Translations under genes and position numbers: made by a program
In this document: positions 60,941-63,908 of the stretch, one piece after another
How the letters are laid out: each line of letters opens with the position of its first letter
Numbering within the stretch: position 1 is the stretch's first letter
Origin: CAYNNP01 sp964398215
GTDB lineage: Bacteria > Planctomycetota > Planctomycetia > Pirellulales > Pirellulaceae
Assembly (NCBI GenBank): GCA_964398215.1
Contig: CAYNNP010000007.1
Coordinates: 1 to 63,908 of the forward strand
Reading direction: 5' to 3'
DNA length: 63,908 bases
The notes under the pieces: model-generated
What the model was told of the DNA's origin: nothing
Seen by the model: the letters and a program-made list of their open reading frames with translations, nothing else
Databases searched by the model: none

Positions 60941-62041
60941 TTAATCTTTCCACTGCACGACACGATGGTTTTCGGAGTCTCCAACCAAGAAACCGCCATC
61001 TGGAAGTGGGGCAATGCCATGTGGGCGCCGCAACGACAGGGTTTGCTCCGCCCGGCTTCCGCCCAAGACCGTTGTGATCGTATTGGTCTTGGCGTCAATT
61101 CTTCTGACCGCATGATTCTCGGTATCAACAACTAACACGCGACCCTGGCTATCGATAGCAACACCTTTTGGTCCTCGAAAAGTAGCCTCTCGCGGAGGTC
61201 CCCCATCCCCGTCGTACCCTTTCTTGCCCGTCCCTGCGACGTGGTAAATTCGCCCATCGCTCCGGTCGATTCGCCACAAGCTATTGCCTTCGCGTAGCAC
61301 CAGCCAAACACTCCGCTCATCAACCGCCAACGAGCGTGGACCAAACACTGACTGCGTCACAGCGAGCTCGCCGTGCACTGGCAACTTCTTTTTCCCGTCG
61401 CCGCAAATCGTGGAAACCACACCGCTGCTCAAATCAATCTTCCGCACACGGTGGTTCTTTGTGTCCGCGACCAACAGCGCGCCAGCCCCATCCAACACGA
61501 CACTATGCGGCTGGTCAAATCGAACACTGGTACCTTTCGCCCCATCGCCAGCGAATCCAGCCGTACCATCGCCCGCCACCAGCGAAGCGACATTTGACCG
61601 AGCATCTACTTTCCGAATCTGATGGTTTCTCGTGTCAGCGATAAATAGATTCCCGGCTTGATCAACGCGCACCTCGTGAGGCCAATTAAAACTTGCGTGC
61701 AACGCATCCCCATTGTCGCCGCTGCGACCTTGCTTGCCACTTCCGACCACACGCCTGAACTTGTGTCCCTTGAGGCCACACTCCCAAACGCACTGGTCAT
61801 CGACGGTCGTGACCAAGACTCGCGACCCAACGACTTCGACACCAAATGGATTTCCCAAAGCAACCTCACGTCCATCACTCGGTTGGTTTGCTTGATAGGG
61901 CAAAGTTTGCTTATCAGGTGAACGCCCAGTCCCAGCAAAAATCGATGCCCGGCCAACGCCATTTGGTTCGTCCGCAACGCAGTCTGCAAAACAAATGGCG
62001 AACATCAACAACAAGAAACCGCCGTGAACTGGCTTTCTCAT
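60941..62041 (-). CDS. Secreted NHL-repeat beta-propeller protein
   Basis: 366 residues. Signal peptide about 1-23 (ends DCVADE). Five to six NHL repeats (about 55-360): NWPHEVRVDQAGNLFIADTR, FDQPHSVVLDGAGALLVADT, GPRSLAVDERSVWLV, GPKGVAIDSQGRVLVVDTEN, LRRPHGIAPLPDGGFLVGDS. Each is typically followed by NH-x-(V/I)-R-(K/R)-(I/V)D. NHL propellers bind proteins or glycans or act as lyases; no catalytic pattern is evident. Convergent with the selenoprotein gene (37 nt apart). Confidence 0.92.
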   Translation of the reverse strand: MRKPVHGGFLLLMFAICFADCVADEPNGVGRASIFAGTGRSPDKQTLPYQANQPSDGREVALGNPFGVEVVGSRVLVTTVDDQCVWECGLKGHKFRRVVGSGKQGRSGDNGDALHASFNWPHEVRVDQAGNLFIADTRNHQIRKVDARSNVASLVAGDGTAGFAGDGAKGTSVRFDQPHSVVLDGAGALLVADTKNHRVRKIDLSSGVVSTICGDGKKKLPVHGELAVTQSVFGPRSLAVDERSVWLVLREGNSLWRIDRSDGRIYHVAGTGKKGYDGDGGPPREATFRGPKGVAIDSQGRVLVVDTENHAVRRIDAKTNTITTVLGGSRAEQTLSLRRPHGIAPLPDGGFLVGDSENHRVVQWKD

Positions 62042-62140
62042 TTCAAACTATCCCTCGTGCAAAACCAAATCTGAATCAACCATCGATGATCGATGATTGT
62101 AACTCATCTACCAAGGTCAATGCACTGGCTGGAACTGCGG

Positions 62141-63538
62141 CTACTGCGCGATCGGCTGCCGACGTGGAATCGGTGCTAGAACTCGCCCTTGCGAAGCCGC
62201 TGCGGGCAAGCTTGCTTGCTGGTGCACCGTTACCACAACGCCACCAACAAAGAACAAGAACGAATTGACCATCACAATCAGCGTCACATCATGGAACATT
62301 CCATTGAAGAAATAGACTGCCAATAGAGCGATCGCCATCGCGCCAATAGCGCGCATTGGTTTGGAACTCGTTCTCTGACGAATCAACTGCCAAGCCGATA
62401 AAGTCAAGACACTGACCCAGCCCATGAACAACGACAGCCCCAGCAATCCAGTATCTACCAGGATCGAAAGAACAACATTGTGCTGGATGTACCCACGTGC
62501 TTGCTCGAGCGGCACACCCCACGTGCGGTTGGCGTGATACGGAACACTCTTTAGCTTGTATCGCCCCAGCCCGTGCCCCTTGATCGGTCGGTCCTTGAAC
62601 ATTTCGTATCCAACGATTGCCAACAACGGCCGCAGCTTCACAGACTTCGCAGCATCTTCAGCGGTCAACTGTTTATCACGCTTTAGGTTTGTAATCTGAT
62701 CTTTAAGCCCCAGGAACATGGCCCCGGCCAGCGCCGTCGCAGCGATCAAGCCCAGCACGCGGACCCACCTTGGTGAATACAGCAAGACAAAAATGCAAAC
62801 CACCAATGCCGCACCAATCCAAACACTACGTGTTAATGTTGCGTACATACCCATCAACATGATCATTGCGATTGCACCATAGATCGTCTTGCCCGCTCGA
62901 CCACCATTCATGAACCGAGAAATCGCTGCAGCAAGACACGCGCCAAGCAAAACTCCATTGCCTGCTGGCTGCATCAATGGGCCACGAGCTCGTCCAAAGA
63001 ACTCCCACTGTTCGGGGTCAACAATGTACTTTGGAAAAACGGCAAAGTGCCAGCCGCGCCATTCACAGACCGCGGTGATTGCAAGGTACAGCCCCAAACC
63101 CAGAAAGGCTGAAACAAAAAACTCAGCGTCCTTTTTGGTAATCGTGACAACTCTCGCAGCAACATACATACCCGCTGGGATCACCGTAAAGAATAACCAC
63201 GGCGCGATTGGGTTTGTTTTAGGTACCGCCGGCCCACCAGTCGCGGCAGCGATAAAAAACCAACCGACAATGCCTGCCATCAAGCAGTCTGCTCGGTTCA
63301 GTTTTGGAAACTTTGTAAACCCCAACCTGAGCCCCAAGAACAGGGACGCCATCAGGCCGAACCAGAGGATACGATCAATACTCAACTGAATTGGACCATC
63401 GATATAAAAGAACGGGGTGCCAAAGACCGTTCCGACAACCAGGATCACCATCGCGGACCGCAGTATGGCGCCAGTGCGCAGCAGCGGAATCACCCAGATC
63501 AGGCAAGCGAAGAAAAAGATGCCAATCAAAAATTCCAT
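62141..63538 (-). CDS. O-antigen ligase/polymerase-like membrane protein
   Basis: 465 residues with about eleven transmembrane helices. The Wzy_C core is present: TLTRSVWIGAALVV, then a periplasmic loop with MFKDRPIKGHGLGRYKL and YIQHNVVLSILVDTGLLGLS, the H-N-x2-L pattern of ligases. It is shorter than the relative at 35111-37918 and has no TPR tail; the tail is Pro/Arg-rich. It should transfer a lipid-linked glycan at the inner membrane. No glycosyltransferase gene is next to it in the window. The NHL gene follows 99 nt downstream on the same strand. Confidence 0.85.
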   Translation of the reverse strand: MEFLIGIFFFACLIWVIPLLRTGAILRSAMVILVVGTVFGTPFFYIDGPIQLSIDRILWFGLMASLFLGLRLGFTKFPKLNRADCLMAGIVGWFFIAAATGGPAVPKTNPIAPWLFFTVIPAGMYVAARVVTITKKDAEFFVSAFLGLGLYLAITAVCEWRGWHFAVFPKYIVDPEQWEFFGRARGPLMQPAGNGVLLGACLAAAISRFMNGGRAGKTIYGAIAMIMLMGMYATLTRSVWIGAALVVCIFVLLYSPRWVRVLGLIAATALAGAMFLGLKDQITNLKRDKQLTAEDAAKSVKLRPLLAIVGYEMFKDRPIKGHGLGRYKLKSVPYHANRTWGVPLEQARGYIQHNVVLSILVDTGLLGLSLFMGWVSVLTLSAWQLIRQRTSSKPMRAIGAMAIALLAVYFFNGMFHDVTLIVMVNSFLFFVGGVVVTVHQQASLPAAASQGRVLAPIPRRQPIAQ

Positions 63539-63848
63539 GATGGCGGATCATTAAAGGGAGAACAGGCAGACAGAAAAACTGCGCCGCGATCGACAAATCG
63601 GAGTGCGGACAGCAAAATTCGACGTTAAAAAATAGGTTGAACTTAGGAACGCAATGTGGGCATAATCGCCAATACGGCAGTAAAACCCGGGCAAATCAAA
63701 GCTCTCTGAAATCCGGCGAACCTCACGACTTGACGATTCGTCATGATCATCACAGACTAACCAACCCATCAAGAAGCCGAGTCGAGTGAAACCAGCGACT
63801 TAAACTTCCGATGAAGGTAGTCATTGAGAGAAATCTCAACCCTATTCA
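63539..63848. other. Divergent intergenic region
   Basis: 310 bases between the O-antigen-ligase-like gene (minus) and tRNA-Val (plus). No reliable promoter, hairpin or ORF is seen. Confidence 0.5.
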
Positions 63849-63908
63849 GGGCGATTAGCTCAGTTGGTTTAGAGCGCCTCGTTGACATCGAGGAGGTCAC
63901 AGATTCGA
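63849..63908 (+). tRNA. tRNA-Val (anticodon GAC), truncated by the window end
   Basis: Starts GGGCGAT (acceptor arm), TAGCTC...GAGC (D arm), then CCTCG-TTGACAT-CGAGG (anticodon arm; GAC reads Val codons GTC/GTT), variable loop AGGTC and the start of the T arm with ATTCGA. About 60 of ~77 bases are inside the window. The acceptor 3' half is cut off. Confidence 0.95.

Overview
The window reads as a planctomycete chromosome segment, most likely of the order Pirellulales. The evidence is family content: two DUF1559 prepilin-like proteins, a DUF1501 protein paired with a planctomycete cytochrome C/DUF1549/DUF1553 protein, a 3-keto-disaccharide hydrolase (DUF1080) protein, a YTV-repeat cell-wall protein, a BBP7-type outer-membrane protein, a CRTAC (TPR + FG-GAP + ASPIC/UnbV) lipoprotein, an NPYQSP small membrane protein and an NHL-repeat protein. 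Genus and species cannot be read from the sequence. There are no rRNA genes, phage genes, IS transposases or CRISPR arrays. One tRNA gene (Val, GAC) is cut by the right edge. A 100-base run of N (22579-22678) marks an assembly gap.

Layout. 1-6.4 kb (minus strand): S1-domain protein, DUF1080 protein, two tandem ClpP proteases, glycogen debranching enzyme. 6.8-12.9 kb (minus): CRTAC lipoprotein, small lipoprotein, DUF1559 protein, Gly-rich secreted protein. 13.1-14.1 kb (plus): two small genes, possibly parts of a MoxR-vWA ternary system. 14.2-23.4 kb: TPR protein, YTV wall protein, HTH protein and a 1.3k-residue membrane protein with a huge hydrophilic repeat region interrupted by the gap. 23.8-26.4 kb: cupin, ribosome-hibernation-like protein, response regulator, secreted Arg/Gly/His/Asp-rich protein. 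26.6-37.9 kb: tatD-cdsA operon, leuB, DUF1501 + cytochrome pair, secreted unknown, O-antigen-ligase-like protein. 38.2-42.4 kb: a nucleotidyltransferase-like gene coupled to a GHMP kinase/UDP-sugar pyrophosphorylase fusion. 42.7-47.8 kb: BBP7 protein, tandem-MoxR plus vWA operon, a frameshifted small membrane gene. 47.8-52.6 kb: isochorismatase-like hydrolase, citramalate synthase behind an apparent leader-peptide attenuator, sigma-70 factor, unknown. 52.6-63.9 kb: FixL/FixJ-like pair, DUF1559 protein, class V aminotransferase-like protein, ribbon-helix-helix protein, lysA, a putative selenoprotein, NHL protein, second O-antigen-ligase-like protein, tRNA-Val.

Three observations stand out. (1) 59578-60903 is one reading frame interrupted only by a TGA that falls at the catalytic position of an iodothyronine-deiodinase-like thioredoxin motif. 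It is followed 24 nt later by a hairpin with a GGTCT loop, as in bacterial SECIS elements, so this looks like a secreted selenoprotein with C-terminal EF-hands. (2) The citramalate synthase gene is preceded by a 21-codon Ile/Val-rich leader ORF, an antiterminator segment directly after its stop codon and an intrinsic terminator, all in a divergent intergenic region with no upstream gene to terminate. This is the layout of classical translation-coupled attenuation. (3) A small NPYQSP membrane protein is broken at a run of six A, which is either an assembly error, a mutation or a -1 frameshift site. Several enzymes lack hallmark residues: the cysteine-desulfurase-like protein lacks the Cys, the histidine kinase has a degenerate ATP site, the GalU-like protein lacks the GxGxR loop, and both MoxR modules have Glu for the Walker B Asp. 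Clusters of extragenic palindromes recur between genes.
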